The notes below the pieces were generated by a model that worked only from the letters and a program-made list of their open reading frames with translations, was not told the origin of the DNA and searched no databases. This document shows positions 19,164-28,530 of a stretch of DNA of 64,000 bases, in pieces. Both the position numbers and the translations under genes were made by a program. Origin of the DNA: UBA4742 sp963773335 (lineage in GTDB: Bacteria; Actinomycetota; Acidimicrobiia; Acidimicrobiales; Acidimicrobilacustridaceae); the NCBI GenBank assembly GCA_963773335.1, contig CAVZAT010000002.1:434001-498000 (forward strand), in the 5' to 3' direction. Within the stretch, counting starts at the first letter, position 1; every line of letters starts with the position of its first letter.

Positions 19164-19778
19164 GTGCGAGCACTGCTCATGGAGCGCGAAGGTGGGATCA
19201 GTGATTCGGTGGCGGCTGCGTTGGTCGCGGCCGACTTCGATGTCCACCGCTGTCGGCCGCCCGAGAGCCGCGAGTACGAGTGCGAAGGCATGCAGGCCGG
19301 GCACGGTTGCCCGCTGAACGAGGCTGGAACCGACGTCGCCGTCGCCGTGAGGCCCCCCGAGGGTGGCCCGGTCACCGATCTCGAGGCCGGCGTGGGCTGT
19401 GCCTTGCGCCTGGGCGTACCGGTCACCTTGGTCGGGGGGACCGATGGCGCGGGCTACCTGCCGCTGGTGGCCAGCGTGGCCACCGGACCCGGCGACCTGC
19501 TCCCGGCCGTCGAGGCCGCGGTCGAGCGGGGCCGTGCTCAGCTGCGCGAACCGGCCCGCGGGGCCGTTCGACGGGCCCTGGGTGCCTCCGGAGATCTCGC
19601 GGCCATCGATGTACAGGTCGACTTCGTGGGGGATCGCCTGCGCGCCGAGGTGCAGGTGGGCGTGCCGCTCGATGCCCGCACCCGGGAGTCCATCGCCGTG
19701 CGCGTGGCAGGCGTCCTGCGCCCGAGGGCCAGCTGGGCCCGGGCGGTCGACGTCGCGGTGCGTGGCCCGGGGGACTGA
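19164..19778 (+). CDS. Hypothetical protein of the DevR island
   Basis: A 204-residue soluble protein that I do not recognise. GTG 19164 is chosen because GGGAGG lies about 8 nt upstream. The N-terminal half looks like an alpha/beta domain (VRALLMEREGGISDSVAAAL, ADFDVHRCRPP) with a cysteine cluster C-x-11-C-x-5-C in HRC...YECEG...GHGCP. The middle has TDVAVAVRPPEGG and GVPVTLVGG. The C-terminal half (IDVQVDFVGDRLRAEVQVGV) resembles a small alpha/beta domain. It shares a DosR-type promoter with the universal stress protein that starts 7 nt downstream, so a stress role is inferred. Confidence 0.6.
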   Translation: MRALLMEREGGISDSVAAALVAADFDVHRCRPPESREYECEGMQAGHGCPLNEAGTDVAVAVRPPEGGPVTDLEAGVGCALRLGVPVTLVGGTDGAGYLPLVASVATGPGDLLPAVEAAVERGRAQLREPARGAVRRALGASGDLAAIDVQVDFVGDRLRAEVQVGVPLDARTRESIAVRVAGVLRPRASWARAVDVAVRGPGD

Positions 19779-19784
19779 CCGCAG

Positions 19785-20604
19785 ATGCGCGAGATCGTCG
19801 TCCCGCTCGACGGGTCGACCTTCGCCGAGCGCGCCCTGGGTATCGCCCGCCGCACGGCGGAGCACAGCGGGGCGTCCATCCACCTGGTCGAGGTGGCTCC
19901 CGAGCTCGAGTCCGAAGCGGCCGGGAGATACCTGCGCTCGATCGCGGGATCGCGGCTGGGAGGGTGTGAGGTGCAGGCCGACGTGGTGGTGGCCGGCCTG
20001 GGGGAGTCGGTCGCCGACCAGGTGCTCAGCGTCGTCGGAGGCGACCATCCGCAGGACGCCTTGATCTGCATGAGCACGCACGGTCGCTCCGGGATCGGCG
20101 CCGCGCTCATGGGCAGCACGGCCGAGGACGTGTTGCGCCGACTTCGGCGGCCGGTGTTGATGGTCGGCAATCGCTGCGAGTTGCCCTGGCCGGACCACCG
20201 TCGGGGCCTGCTCGCGCCGATTGACGGGTCGGCGCGCTACCGGGACGTGGTCGGCCAGGTGGCCGAGGTCTTCGCCAGCAGCGGGCTCCAGCCCATCCTC
20301 ATCCAGATCACGCATTCGCTCGACTCGGAGGAGTCCTATGACCCGATGTCGGGCCTCGAGCGGGCGGGTGAGCAGCTCGCCGATGTGGGCGTGGACGCCA
20401 AGCTGGTGCGCCGCTTCGCCTGCAACGTGCCGATGGCGTTGGCCGAAGCGGCGCGTGAGTGGGGGGCCGCCCTCATCGTGATGGCCTCCTACGTCAAGCC
20501 GGGCGAATCGCGCGCCCGTCATGGAAAGCGTGACGATGCGCACGATCCACGACGCACCCTGCCCGGTGCTCGTCTACCCCGGCACGATCGGGATGGCTGC
20601 CTGA
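19785..20604 (+). CDS. Tandem universal stress protein (one frameshift near the end)
   Basis: Two Usp domains of about 140 residues each. Domain 1: MREIVVPLDGSTFAERALGI, ICMSTHGRSGIGAALMGSTA (ATP-loop G-x2-G-x9-G(S/T)) and RRPVLMVG. Domain 2: GLLAPIDGSARYRDVVGQVA to LIVMASYVKPGES. A base is lost near 20515; the next frame supplies the expected ending VMESVTMRTIHDAPCPVLVY with TGA 20602-20604. Tandem Usp proteins bind ATP and are prominent DosR-regulon members that promote dormancy in mycobacteria. It follows the hypothetical gene by 6 nt. The second ATP loop cannot be judged across the break. Confidence 0.82.
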
Positions 20605-20648
20605 TCCGACGGGTGGAGCGGCCCGGTCGTCCGGGCTGGCGCATCCGG

Positions 20649-22115
20649 TCAGGGACGGTGGACGGTGAGTCCCGAGTCAGCGGGATCGTCGGTCCCGCCG
20701 CGTGTCGGAACCCGCCATTCGAGGCGTGTGCCGCCTTCGGGCAGCCGCCCGATGGCGAACGAGCCGCCCAGATCGTGAGCCCGGCTGGCCAGGTTGTTCA
20801 GCCCCCGCCCGCCGACGACGTCCTCGGGTACGCCACGGCCGTCGTCGGTGATCTCCAGGCCCACCCCCTCGGCGGTGAGGGAGACGGAGATCCGTGCCTG
20901 GCTGGCGCTGGCGTGTCGCGCCACATTGGTGACGGCCTCGCGCAGCACGGCCTCGAGGTTGGAGGCAACCGCGTCGTCCATTGTCTCGATGGGTCCGTCG
21001 AACTGGATGCGCGGCTCGAACCCGAGTCCGGCACCGGCCTCACCGATGATCTCGACCAGGCGGCCTCGCAGGCCACCGGGCGCGGGGCCGCTTCCCTGAA
21101 GGGCGAAGATGGCCGACCGGAGCTCCTTGATCGTCTCGTCGAGGTCGGTGATGGTGGCCTGGATCCGTTCGCGGGTGCGGTCGTCGGTGCTGCTCATGGT
21201 GGCCTGGAGCTGGAGGCCGGCGCCGAACAGCCGTTGGATCACGGTGTCGTGGAGGTCTCGGGCGATGCGTTCGCGGTCGTCGGCCAGCATCAGGACGTGC
21301 TCGGCTTGTCGGAGCGCCTCCTCACTGCGGCGCAGCTCCCGCTCGGCGGCCAGGCGCTCGGAGATGTTGCGGGCCAGGATGACAACCCAGCGGCTGTCGC
21401 CGCGTCCGGTGGGGGTCGACTGGAACGTCTTCTCCACCGGTATCTCGACGCCGTCCTTGGCCATCAGGAGGGCCTCGTGCATCACCGCATGGTCGGGGTT
21501 GGCCAGCAGGGTCTCGATGAGCTGACGGTAGTCGGCGTCGGTGGCACTGGGGTTGAGGTGCAGCGGGGTCATGGTCAGCAGCTCGTCGCGGCTGTAGCCG
21601 ACCAGTCGGACGGCCCCGTCGTTCACGTAGGAGTACCGCAGGGAGTCGGCGTCGAAGATGAAGACGGCGTCGTCGGAGGCGTCGAGGGTGTGCAGCACCC
21701 GGCGCAGGTAGTCTTCGGCCTCGACCCGGTCGGTCACGTCGCGCAAGGCCGCCACCGTGTAGGCTTGCTCGTCCATCGACAGCGGGCTGAGGCTGATCTC
21801 GACCGGGAACTCCGATCCATCCATGCGGCGGGCCCGCAGCAACAGGCCGGCTCCCATGGTCCGCACGGTGGGCGCCGCCTGATAGCGGGTGCGATGGGCA
21901 CGGTGCATGGCGCGGACGTCGTCAGGAACCAGCTCCTCGACCGTGCGCCCCAGCAGATCTTCCGCGGTGCAGCCGAACAGGTCGGCGCCCTGGTCGCTCA
22001 CGAAGACGATCTCGCCCTGCCGATCGATGATGAGCATGCCGTCGGGGGCGGCCTCGAGCAGCGACCAGGAGAAGTCGTTGCCGAGTGCTTCGAGCGCTGC
22101 AGATCTCGTTCCCAT
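20649..22115 (-). CDS. DevS/DosS-like sensor histidine kinase with two PAS domains
   Basis: A 488-residue soluble kinase without membrane segments. PAS 1 spans about residues 15-130 (LLEAAPDGMLIIDRQGEIVF) and PAS 2 about 140-260 (DDAVFIFDADSLRYSYVNDG, LARNISERLAAEREL). A HisKA_3 dimer region has phospho-acceptor His in ERIARDLHDTVIQRLFGAGL (about residue 290), nearly the DevS/DosT motif. The HATPase domain has REAVTNVARHASA, EITDDGRGVP and GRGLNNLASRAHDLGG. Mycobacterial DevS and DosT sense O2/NO with GAF haem; here PAS domains replace GAF, so the signal may differ. The start lies 11 nt after the devR stop, giving devR-devS order as in mycobacteria. Confidence 0.85.
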   Translation of the reverse strand: MGTRSAALEALGNDFSWSLLEAAPDGMLIIDRQGEIVFVSDQGADLFGCTAEDLLGRTVEELVPDDVRAMHRAHRTRYQAAPTVRTMGAGLLLRARRMDGSEFPVEISLSPLSMDEQAYTVAALRDVTDRVEAEDYLRRVLHTLDASDDAVFIFDADSLRYSYVNDGAVRLVGYSRDELLTMTPLHLNPSATDADYRQLIETLLANPDHAVMHEALLMAKDGVEIPVEKTFQSTPTGRGDSRWVVILARNISERLAAERELRRSEEALRQAEHVLMLADDRERIARDLHDTVIQRLFGAGLQLQATMSSTDDRTRERIQATITDLDETIKELRSAIFALQGSGPAPGGLRGRLVEIIGEAGAGLGFEPRIQFDGPIETMDDAVASNLEAVLREAVTNVARHASASQARISVSLTAEGVGLEITDDGRGVPEDVVGGRGLNNLASRAHDLGGSFAIGRLPEGGTRLEWRVPTRGGTDDPADSGLTVHRP

Positions 22116-22126
22116 CCGGGTGTCCC

Positions 22127-22780
22127 CTACCCCGCTGGACGTCTGCGGTTGCGCTCCTCCAACCGGACGGCGTAGACGGCGGCTTCTGTCCGGCGTTGCA
22201 TGCCCATCTTGGCCAGGAGGTTCGAGACGTAGTTCTTGACGGTCTTCTCGGCCAGGTACATCTGGGCGGCGATCTCGCGGTTGGTCAGTCCCTGCGCCAG
22301 CAGGTCGAGCAGCTTGCGTTCCTGGTCGGTGAGCGTGGCCACCCGCTCGTCGGGCGACGACGTGTTCCGGAGCCGCGCCATCAGCCGCGCCGTGGCCGCC
22401 GGATCGAGGAGGGACTTGCCGTCGGCCACCGTGCGGATGGCGTCGATCAGGTCGTTGCCGCGGATCTGCTTGAGCACGTAGCCCGAGGCTCCGGCCATGA
22501 TCGCTTCGAACAGCGCCTCGTCGTCGCTGTAGCTGGTCAGCATCAGACACGGCAGCCCGGGGACGAGATCGCGCACCTCGCGGCACACCTCGACTCCGTT
22601 GCCGTCGGGCAGGCGCACGTCGAGCACGGCTACATCGGGCTTGGCCGGAGGGATGCGGGCCAGCGCCTCGACGGCGGTGGAGGCTTCGCCGGCGATCTCG
22701 AAACCCGCCTCTTCGAGCAGTTCCCGTACCCCCCGGCGAACCACTTCGTGATCGTCGAGCAGGAAGACACGTGTTGCCAT
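22127..22780 (-). CDS. devR: DevR/DosR-like response regulator (NarL family)
   Basis: A 217-residue regulator. The receiver has DDHEVVRRG at the N-terminus, phospho-Asp54 in VAVLDVRLPDGNG, LTSYSDDEALFEAI and the Lys in GYVLKQIRG. The LuxR-type HTH reads TDQERKLLDLLAQGLTNREI and AEKTVKNYVSNLLAKMG. By recollection of mycobacterial DosR, the recognition-helix stretch EKTVKNYVS is identical and Asp54 aligns exactly. That fits the DosR-type boxes in surrounding promoters. It precedes devS by 11 nt. No strong box was seen in its own promoter, so autoregulation is not shown. Confidence 0.9.
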   Translation of the reverse strand: MATRVFLLDDHEVVRRGVRELLEEAGFEIAGEASTAVEALARIPPAKPDVAVLDVRLPDGNGVEVCREVRDLVPGLPCLMLTSYSDDEALFEAIMAGASGYVLKQIRGNDLIDAIRTVADGKSLLDPAATARLMARLRNTSSPDERVATLTDQERKLLDLLAQGLTNREIAAQMYLAEKTVKNYVSNLLAKMGMQRRTEAAVYAVRLEERNRRRPAG

Positions 22781-23386
22781 CGCACGACATGGTGCCCCAT
22801 CCAGCCACGTTCGTCGATCACCGGGGCCCGTGGGCGCTTCCTCCCCAGTGGATGCTGACCCCGTTTCGGGCCGGATCCCAGGCCGAAGGCGTTGCCTCGG
22901 AGGATGTGACGATTGGCCCTATTCGGCGACTACGCCGGTCTCGACACTGATGAGGAGGGAAGTGGTCACCGAGATGGCGATCGCTGTGGGAGGCAGGGAT
23001 GCAGAAGCCGTGAGGACATCCTGGCGAAGTGTCGTCGCGAGCCACGTCCCTGCCGAAGCCGAGATGGCCGCCGATTCCTCGGCACGCGCCATCCATGCCC
23101 TCAGTGCCTGTGGGTCCGCCCGACTGGTGCCCCCCACCTAGCGGACGGACCTGCAAGCACCCGTCCGCGGGCGGCTGCGGCGAAGCGACGCCAGCTGCTC
23201 CGTGGTCATGTCCGTGCCGGTGATGTCAGCCATGATGATGGAGTGTCCTTCCCGATCGAGCGGGCCGCTCAGCCTCCCAGACCAGCCGGGTTGCATCGCT
23301 CTGCTGACCCTCCCCCCGCCGGGGCGGTGACGGCGGGGATTCGTGCGGACGCTCGGCCTGGTGGCCGCCGTCGTCCTCGAGGTCCG
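22781..23386. other. Long intergenic region between devR and the hydroxylase gene
   Basis: About 600 bases without a convincing gene. Weak open frames occur on both strands; the best, on the plus strand around 22980-23141, has no recognisable motif. A hairpin (GCGGACGG 23141-23148 pairing with CCGTCCGC 23161-23168, loop 12 nt) lies near the middle. A partly symmetric GGGCCGGATCCC at 22868-22879 is not a good DosR-type match. It probably contains the divergent devR and hydroxylase promoters. Confidence 0.4.
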
Positions 23387-24709
23387 ATGAGCAAGCCGAG
23401 CCGGCAGGGAGGAGGCGGGGTCAACCCGTACTCCGTCGTCGCGGCGGGCATCCTGGGCGCCATGGGTGCGTTCCTGGCGGTCGGGCTCGTCGACGGCCGC
23501 AACGACCTGGGGGCGGCATTCACGCCGTCGACGGTGCATCGGGCGTCGGTGATCGCTTGGCAAGGCTGGTCCCGGATCGTCCTGGATCCGTACTACTGGG
23601 GCTTCCTGGCCGTCCTCTTCGTCCTTCAGTGGTTGTTCCCCGCCCGCCCGGATCAGCGCGGGCTGTCGGTCGGGCTGGGCGCCGACATGATGTGGTTCCT
23701 GGGCTTCAACGCCCTGTCGGTGACCATCGTGGCCGCCTACCTGGCCGCCCTGGACCTCGCCTACCGTCACCTGCTCGGCGACTGGGCCCTGCACCTCCCC
23801 CTCGACACGGTTGCGCTGTCGATCCTCGCCTTCGTGGTGACCGACCTGCTCGCCTGGGGCACCCACCTGTTGCACCACAAGGTGCCTGTCCTGTGGAGCT
23901 TCCACGCCGTGCATCATTCCCAGGAGCACCTGAACGGGCTATCGGACAACCGTGAGCACGTCGGCGAGACCATCGTGGCCGCCACCTTGGTCTTCGTGCC
24001 GTCGCGGTTGCTCGGCCTCGACGCGCCGGCCGCGGCCGGGTTGGCGTTCCTGATGATCTTCGTCAACGCCTTCATCCACGCCAACATCCGCACCAGCCTC
24101 GGACCCCTTCGCTACCTCTTCATCTCCCCTCAGGCCCACCGCGTCCACCACTCCGCCGCCCCCCAGCACATCGACACCAACTTCGGAACCGTCTTCGCGT
24201 GGTGGGACTACCTGTTCGGCACGCGGTACCGCGACCACCACGACTACCCGTCCACCGGCATCCACGACCCGGGGTTCCCCCGCGAGGATCCGGAGCGTCC
24301 CTGGGCCGTCCCGGGGGCGTGGGTCAGACAGATGGCCTATCCCGTCCGAACCCTGTTCGGCCGCCGAGCGCGAGCTCTCTCGGCGACAGCCAGAACCGCG
24401 CCGGTACCAACACGCAGCCCTTGCGCGCACGACCGATGGCGCCCGCCACCGAGAGGATCCCCACCTCATCCGCCCAGACCCGGACCACGGCGGCCACGTG
24501 TCCGATCGAAGGTCGCCAGGTCTCGAACTAGGCCCCGACGGCGTGCCGGCCCGAAAGGTCGCACGGGTGGTGGACCGTGGCGTGACCGGCTGGCCTACAG
24601 CAACTCCGTGCCCCCTCAACAGGGTGTGCGCCAACTTGGGGTACCTCCACCGGGCCTGGTGCAGCTACTGACTTTGGACCCTGTTGTCGGATACGACCCT
24701 TCTTCATAG
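23387..24709 (+). CDS. Fatty acid hydroxylase / sterol desaturase superfamily protein
   Basis: An integral-membrane di-iron oxygenase. After a Gly-rich start (ATG 23387) come about five hydrophobic helices and the eight-His pattern: HLLHHKVP, FHAVHHSQEHLNG, HANIRTSLGP and SPQAHRVHHSA. The family hydroxylates or desaturates fatty acyl chains or sterols using O2. The catalytic domain ends near VRTLFG (about 24360). The remaining 115 or so codons are Arg/Pro-rich with no family resemblance and run over a DosR-type box, so a lost base probably hides the real stop. Its place beside devRS suggests lipid remodelling under oxygen limitation (inference). Confidence 0.75.
   Translation: MSKPSRQGGGGVNPYSVVAAGILGAMGAFLAVGLVDGRNDLGAAFTPSTVHRASVIAWQGWSRIVLDPYYWGFLAVLFVLQWLFPARPDQRGLSVGLGADMMWFLGFNALSVTIVAAYLAALDLAYRHLLGDWALHLPLDTVALSILAFVVTDLLAWGTHLLHHKVPVLWSFHAVHHSQEHLNGLSDNREHVGETIVAATLVFVPSRLLGLDAPAAAGLAFLMIFVNAFIHANIRTSLGPLRYLFISPQAHRVHHSAAPQHIDTNFGTVFAWWDYLFGTRYRDHHDYPSTGIHDPGFPREDPERPWAVPGAWVRQMAYPVRTLFGRRARALSATARTAPVPTRSPCAHDRWRPPPRGSPPHPPRPGPRRPRVRSKVARSRTRPRRRAGPKGRTGGGPWRDRLAYSNSVPPQQGVRQLGVPPPGLVQLLTLDPVVGYDPSS
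24668..24681 (+). promoter_or_regulatory. Possible DosR/DevR-type box upstream of the arginine permease operon
   Basis: CTGACTTTGGACCC matches 10 of 14 positions of GGGACTWWAGTCCC, with the central GACTTTGGACC well preserved. It lies 98 nt upstream of the permease ATG. If real, it places the arginine deiminase module under the DevR-like regulator. Confidence 0.45.
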
Positions 24710-24779
24710 TTGGACCTGTTCAAGGTGACGGGCAGGCCTGGTGCGCCAATCGGGTCGAGTTCGCGCCTCAGGAGGAACC

Positions 24780-26234
24780 ATGGCGCTCACCACTGATCGT
24801 CCACCGGGGGAGGCGCCGCCGCCTGGGGCCGAGTTGTCGCCCCGGAACCGCGACAAGGCCCATGCGCTGGGTCTGACCTCGGCGACGGGGCTGGTGATCG
24901 GCTCCATCGTGGGGACCGGGGTGTTCACCATGCCGGCGGTGCTGGCCGGCGCCGGCACCATGGGGATCGTGGTGCTGGCCGTCATCGCCGTGGGCGCCAT
25001 GTTGCTCGCCGTGCTGTTCGGCCAGCTCACCCGGCGCATCCCCCATAGCGAGGGCGGCCTCTACGCCTACTCCCGTCACGAGTTCGGTGACTTCGCCGGC
25101 TACCTGGTCGGCTGGTGCTACTGGATCCAGGCCTGGGCCGGCAATGCCGCCATCGTGTCGTCGTGGGTCTTCTACGTGGACGCCCTGTTCGGTCTCGATC
25201 ACCCGAGTGGCATGGCGAACTGGGGCATCGCCCTGGTCGGGCTGTGGGTGCCCGCCGCCATCAACCTGGCCGGGGTCCGCCAGATGGCATGGTTCCAGAA
25301 CGTCACCGTCGTCTTGAAGTTCCTGCCCCTGCTGTTCGTCGGGATCGTCGGCTGGTTCTTCGTGGACTCGGCCCACTTCGGTGCGTTCAACACGTCGGGC
25401 GGCAGCCTGTATTCGGGCATCGGCATCGCCGCCGGGGTCGCCCTGTTCTCGTTCATCGGGGTCGAGGCCGCGGCCATGACCGCCAAGCGGGTCAAGAACC
25501 CCCGGGTGAACGTGAGCCGGGCCTCGCTGCTGGGCACGGCGGCCAGCGCCCTGCTGTACGTGCTGGTCACCGCGGCGGTGATGGGCCTGGTGCCCCACAA
25601 CACCCTGGTGAACACCGGATCGCCGTTCGTGAACGCCTTCCAGAGCATCTTCTCCAGCGGTGCGTGGGCCGGAAAGTTCATCGCCGCCATCGCCGTCATC
25701 TCTGGCATCGGCGCCCTGAACGGCTGGACCTTGATCGTCACCGAGACGTCGAGGGCCATGGCCGACGACGACATGTTCCCCCACCCCTTCTCCTGGACCG
25801 ACCACAACGACACCGCCTGGTTCGGGATCGTGGTGGGCACCGCACTGCCGTCGCTGCTCATGCTGTGGCGTTACACGAGCAGCTCGGGCCTGACCGTGTT
25901 CACCTACCTGGTCGACCTCACGGTGGTGACCGTGGCCATCCCCTACTTCTTCTCGGCTATCGCCCAGCTCACCTATCTGGTGTCGCGTCGCCGGCGGGTG
26001 CAGGGCTGGCAGCTGGCCCGTGACCTCATGGTCGCCGGAACCAGCATCCTGTTCTCGATGTGGGTGACCTTCGCGTCGGGCTACCAGGTCGTCTACCAGG
26101 CCCTGGTCGTCATCCTGGTCGGTTTGGTTCTCTACGCCTTCCTCAACGCCCGCCGTCAGCGACTGGGTGAGGCTCCCGAACCGGTCGACCTGCCGGCGAC
26201 GGAGCCGGCGATCGACCTGTCGACGCCGGCGTGA
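24780..26234 (+). CDS. APC-superfamily amino acid permease, probable arginine/ornithine antiporter
   Basis: A 484-residue carrier with about 12 helices. The APC substrate motif in helix 1 is ATGLVIGSIVGTGVFTMPAV (unwound GSIVGTG); further marks are RRIPHSEGGLYAYSRHEFGD, the helix 6 segment ALFSFIGVEAAAMTAKRVKNP and ISGIGALNGWTLIVTETSRA. A perfect AGGAGG precedes ATG 24780. It is 47 nt upstream of arcA, the usual place of ArcD-type arginine/ornithine exchangers, so it probably imports arginine and exports ornithine. Similarity alone would also allow other basic amino acids. Confidence 0.85.
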   Translation: MALTTDRPPGEAPPPGAELSPRNRDKAHALGLTSATGLVIGSIVGTGVFTMPAVLAGAGTMGIVVLAVIAVGAMLLAVLFGQLTRRIPHSEGGLYAYSRHEFGDFAGYLVGWCYWIQAWAGNAAIVSSWVFYVDALFGLDHPSGMANWGIALVGLWVPAAINLAGVRQMAWFQNVTVVLKFLPLLFVGIVGWFFVDSAHFGAFNTSGGSLYSGIGIAAGVALFSFIGVEAAAMTAKRVKNPRVNVSRASLLGTAASALLYVLVTAAVMGLVPHNTLVNTGSPFVNAFQSIFSSGAWAGKFIAAIAVISGIGALNGWTLIVTETSRAMADDDMFPHPFSWTDHNDTAWFGIVVGTALPSLLMLWRYTSSSGLTVFTYLVDLTVVTVAIPYFFSAIAQLTYLVSRRRRVQGWQLARDLMVAGTSILFSMWVTFASGYQVVYQALVVILVGLVLYAFLNARRQRLGEAPEPVDLPATEPAIDLSTPA

Positions 26235-26281
26235 GCACTCATTCCGAACCGACACGACCCCGAACAGGAAGATCAGATGCC

Positions 26282-27501
26282 ATGGCGTTCTCCGTGGATT
26301 CCGAGACCGGCCAGCTCCGAGCGGCCATCGTGCACCGACCGGGCCTCGAGCTTTCCCGGTTGACTCCGGAGAACATCGGCGCCCTGCTGTTCGACGACAT
26401 CGTGTGGGCGGCCAAGGCGAAGGAGGAGCACGACGCCTTCGCCGAGGCGCTGCGGGACAAGGGCGTCGAGGTGCACTACTACGGCCGGCTACTGGCCGAG
26501 ACGCTCGAGCTTTCGGCCGGGCGCGCCTTCGTGCTCGACCGGTTGTGCACGCCCGAGATCCTCGGCCCCTCGCTCGTCGAGCCGGTTCGCCGCCTGTTCG
26601 AGGACCTGGATGGCAAGACGCTGGCCGAGTTCCTGGTGGGCGGCATCCTCAAGGCCGACCTGCACCCCCTGCGGGCCCACAGCCTCAAGTGGGACATGTT
26701 GCGCAGCGACGACTTCGTGCTCGCGCCGTTGCCCAACCACCTGTTCCAGCGCGACAACTCGTGTTGGATCTATGGCGGGGTGACGATCAACCCGATGGCC
26801 ATGCCGGCCCGCCAGCGCGAGTCGTTGCACACCCGGGCCATCTACCGGTTCCACCCGCTGTTCGAGCGGGCCGACTTCGTGACGTACTACGGCGACGAGG
26901 ACCGCACCTACCAGCCGGCCACCATCGAGGGCGGCGACGTCCACGTCATCGGCCACGGCGCCGTGCTCATCGGCATGGGCGAGAGATCCACGCCCATGGC
27001 CGTCGAGATCCGTGGCCCATGCCCTGTTCGACGCCGGCGAGGCGACGAAGGTGGTGGCCATCGAGCTGCCCCACAGCCACGCCTTCATGCACCTCGATAC
27101 GGTGATGTCGATGGTGGATACGGCCACGTTCGTGCTCTACCCCTACTTCGATCGCCACCTGCGCAGCTGGACGTTGTCACCGGGCGAGCAGGCCGCCGAG
27201 CCACCATCGCTGCAACCACAACCTGTGGGACTCCCTGGCCGAGATCTTGGAGGTGCCCGAGATCACCGTGCTCACCACCGACGAGGACATCCGGGCCGCC
27301 GAACGCGAGCAATGGGACGACGGCACCAACTACCTGGCTGTCGCCCCAGGAGTGATCATGGGCTACGAACGCAACGTGGCCACCAACACCATGCTGCGCA
27401 AGCACGGCATCGAGGTGGTCACCATCTCCGGCAGCGAGCTCGGTCGCGGTCGCGGCGGACCCCGATGCATGACGCTGTCCATCGAACGCGACGCCGCCTG
27501 A
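26282..27501 (+). pseudogene. arcA: Arginine deiminase ArcA, disrupted by two frameshifts
   Basis: Converts arginine to citrulline and ammonia, first step of the arginine deiminase pathway. All active-site elements can be read: LFQRDNSCWIYGGVTINPMA, TIEGGDVHVIGHG, HSHAFMHLDTVMSMVD (catalytic His and Asp) and GPRCMTLSIERD (nucleophilic Cys). They occupy three frames, with breaks near 27005 and 27205. The combined length (about 405 residues) is normal. Complete conservation of motifs argues that the breaks are recent or are sequencing indels. It is in operon order with the permease, arcB and arcC. Confidence 0.8.
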
Positions 27502-27533
27502 CCGTGTAGCCGATCCGACCGGAGACGCCCGCC

Positions 27534-28530
27534 ATGGACCTGCACGGACGAAGCCTCTCAAGGAGATCGACTTCACCGAGGCCGAGTTCCTCTTCCTGGT
27601 CGACCTGGCCGACCAGCTCCGTCATGAGAAGCGCGCCGGGACCGAACGCCCTCGGATGGTGGGGCGCAACATCGCCCTCATCTTCGAGAAGGCGTCCACC
27701 CGCACCCGGGCCGCCTTCGAGGTCGGCGCCCACGACCAGGGGGCACACGTGACCTACCTCGGTCCGTCCGAGACCCACCTGGGGCAGAAGGAGACGGCCA
27801 CGGACACCGCCCGGGTGCTCGGGCGCATGTTCGACGGCATCGAGTACCGCGGCTTCGACCAGGCCGTGGTGGAGACCCTGAGCGAGTGGGCCGGAGTCCC
27901 GGTCTGGAACGGTTTGACCGACCAGTGGCATCCCACCCAGATGCTGGCCGACGTGTTGACCATGCGCGACCACGCCGACCGGCCGCTGGGCGAGGTGACC
28001 CTCTGCTACCTGGGCGACGCCCGCAACAACACCGCCAACTCCCTGCTCGTCACCGCTGCGCTGTTGGGCATGGACGTGCGCCTGGCCGCACCCGAGTCCT
28101 TGCAGCCCCGGCGCAGGTGCGGGAGATGGCCACACGGCTGGCCGGGTCCTCGGGCGCCCGCCTGACCGTCACCGCCGAGTCACCACGAAGCAGTGCGCGG
28201 GCGCCGGCTTCCTCTACACCGACGTGTGGGTGTCCATGGGCGAGCCCGCCCTCGGACTGGGACGAGCGCATCGACCAGCTCCTGCCCTACCAGATCAACG
28301 CCGCCCTCGTGGCTGAGACCGGGAACCCGGACGTGAAGGTCATGCACTGCCTCCCGGCACTGCACAACACCGAGACCGACGTCGGCCGCCAGATCCGCGA
28401 CAAGTGGGGCCTGTCGGCCCTCGAGGTCACCGACGACGTCTTCGAGTCGCCCGCCTCCATCGTGTTCGACCAGGCCGAGAACCGCCTCCACACCATCAAA
28501 GCGGCCATGGTCGCCACCATCGGCACTGAG
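27534..28530 (+). pseudogene. arcB: Catabolic ornithine carbamoyltransferase ArcB, disrupted by several frameshifts
   Basis: Splits citrulline with phosphate into ornithine and carbamoyl phosphate. The carbamoyl-phosphate motif is EKASTRTRAAFEVGAHDQG; NGLTDQWHPTQMLADVLTM and LGDARNNTANSLLVTAALLG follow. After breaks come VKVMHCLPALHNTETDVGRQ (HCLP active-site loop) and ESPASIVFDQAENRLHTIKA. Frame changes fall near 27555, 28105, 28185 and 28235. The end runs in frame, without a stop, into the arcC start at 28531. Normal order and length (about 330 residues) mark it as arcB of the ADI operon. Confidence 0.78.

Noticed and set aside
22864..22883. Symmetric GGGCCGGATCCC upstream of devR considered as a DosR-type box
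   Set aside because: Only the outer G and C runs fit; the spacing and central bases do not match GGGACTWWAGTCCC.
22830..23141. Plus-strand open frame between devR and the hydroxylase gene
   Set aside because: No motif, mixed composition and a competing frame on the other strand; left as intergenic.
24360..24709. C-terminal extension of the fatty acid hydroxylase as a real domain
   Set aside because: Arg/Pro-rich, typical of out-of-frame GC-rich reading, and it covers a probable promoter element; probably run-through after a lost base.
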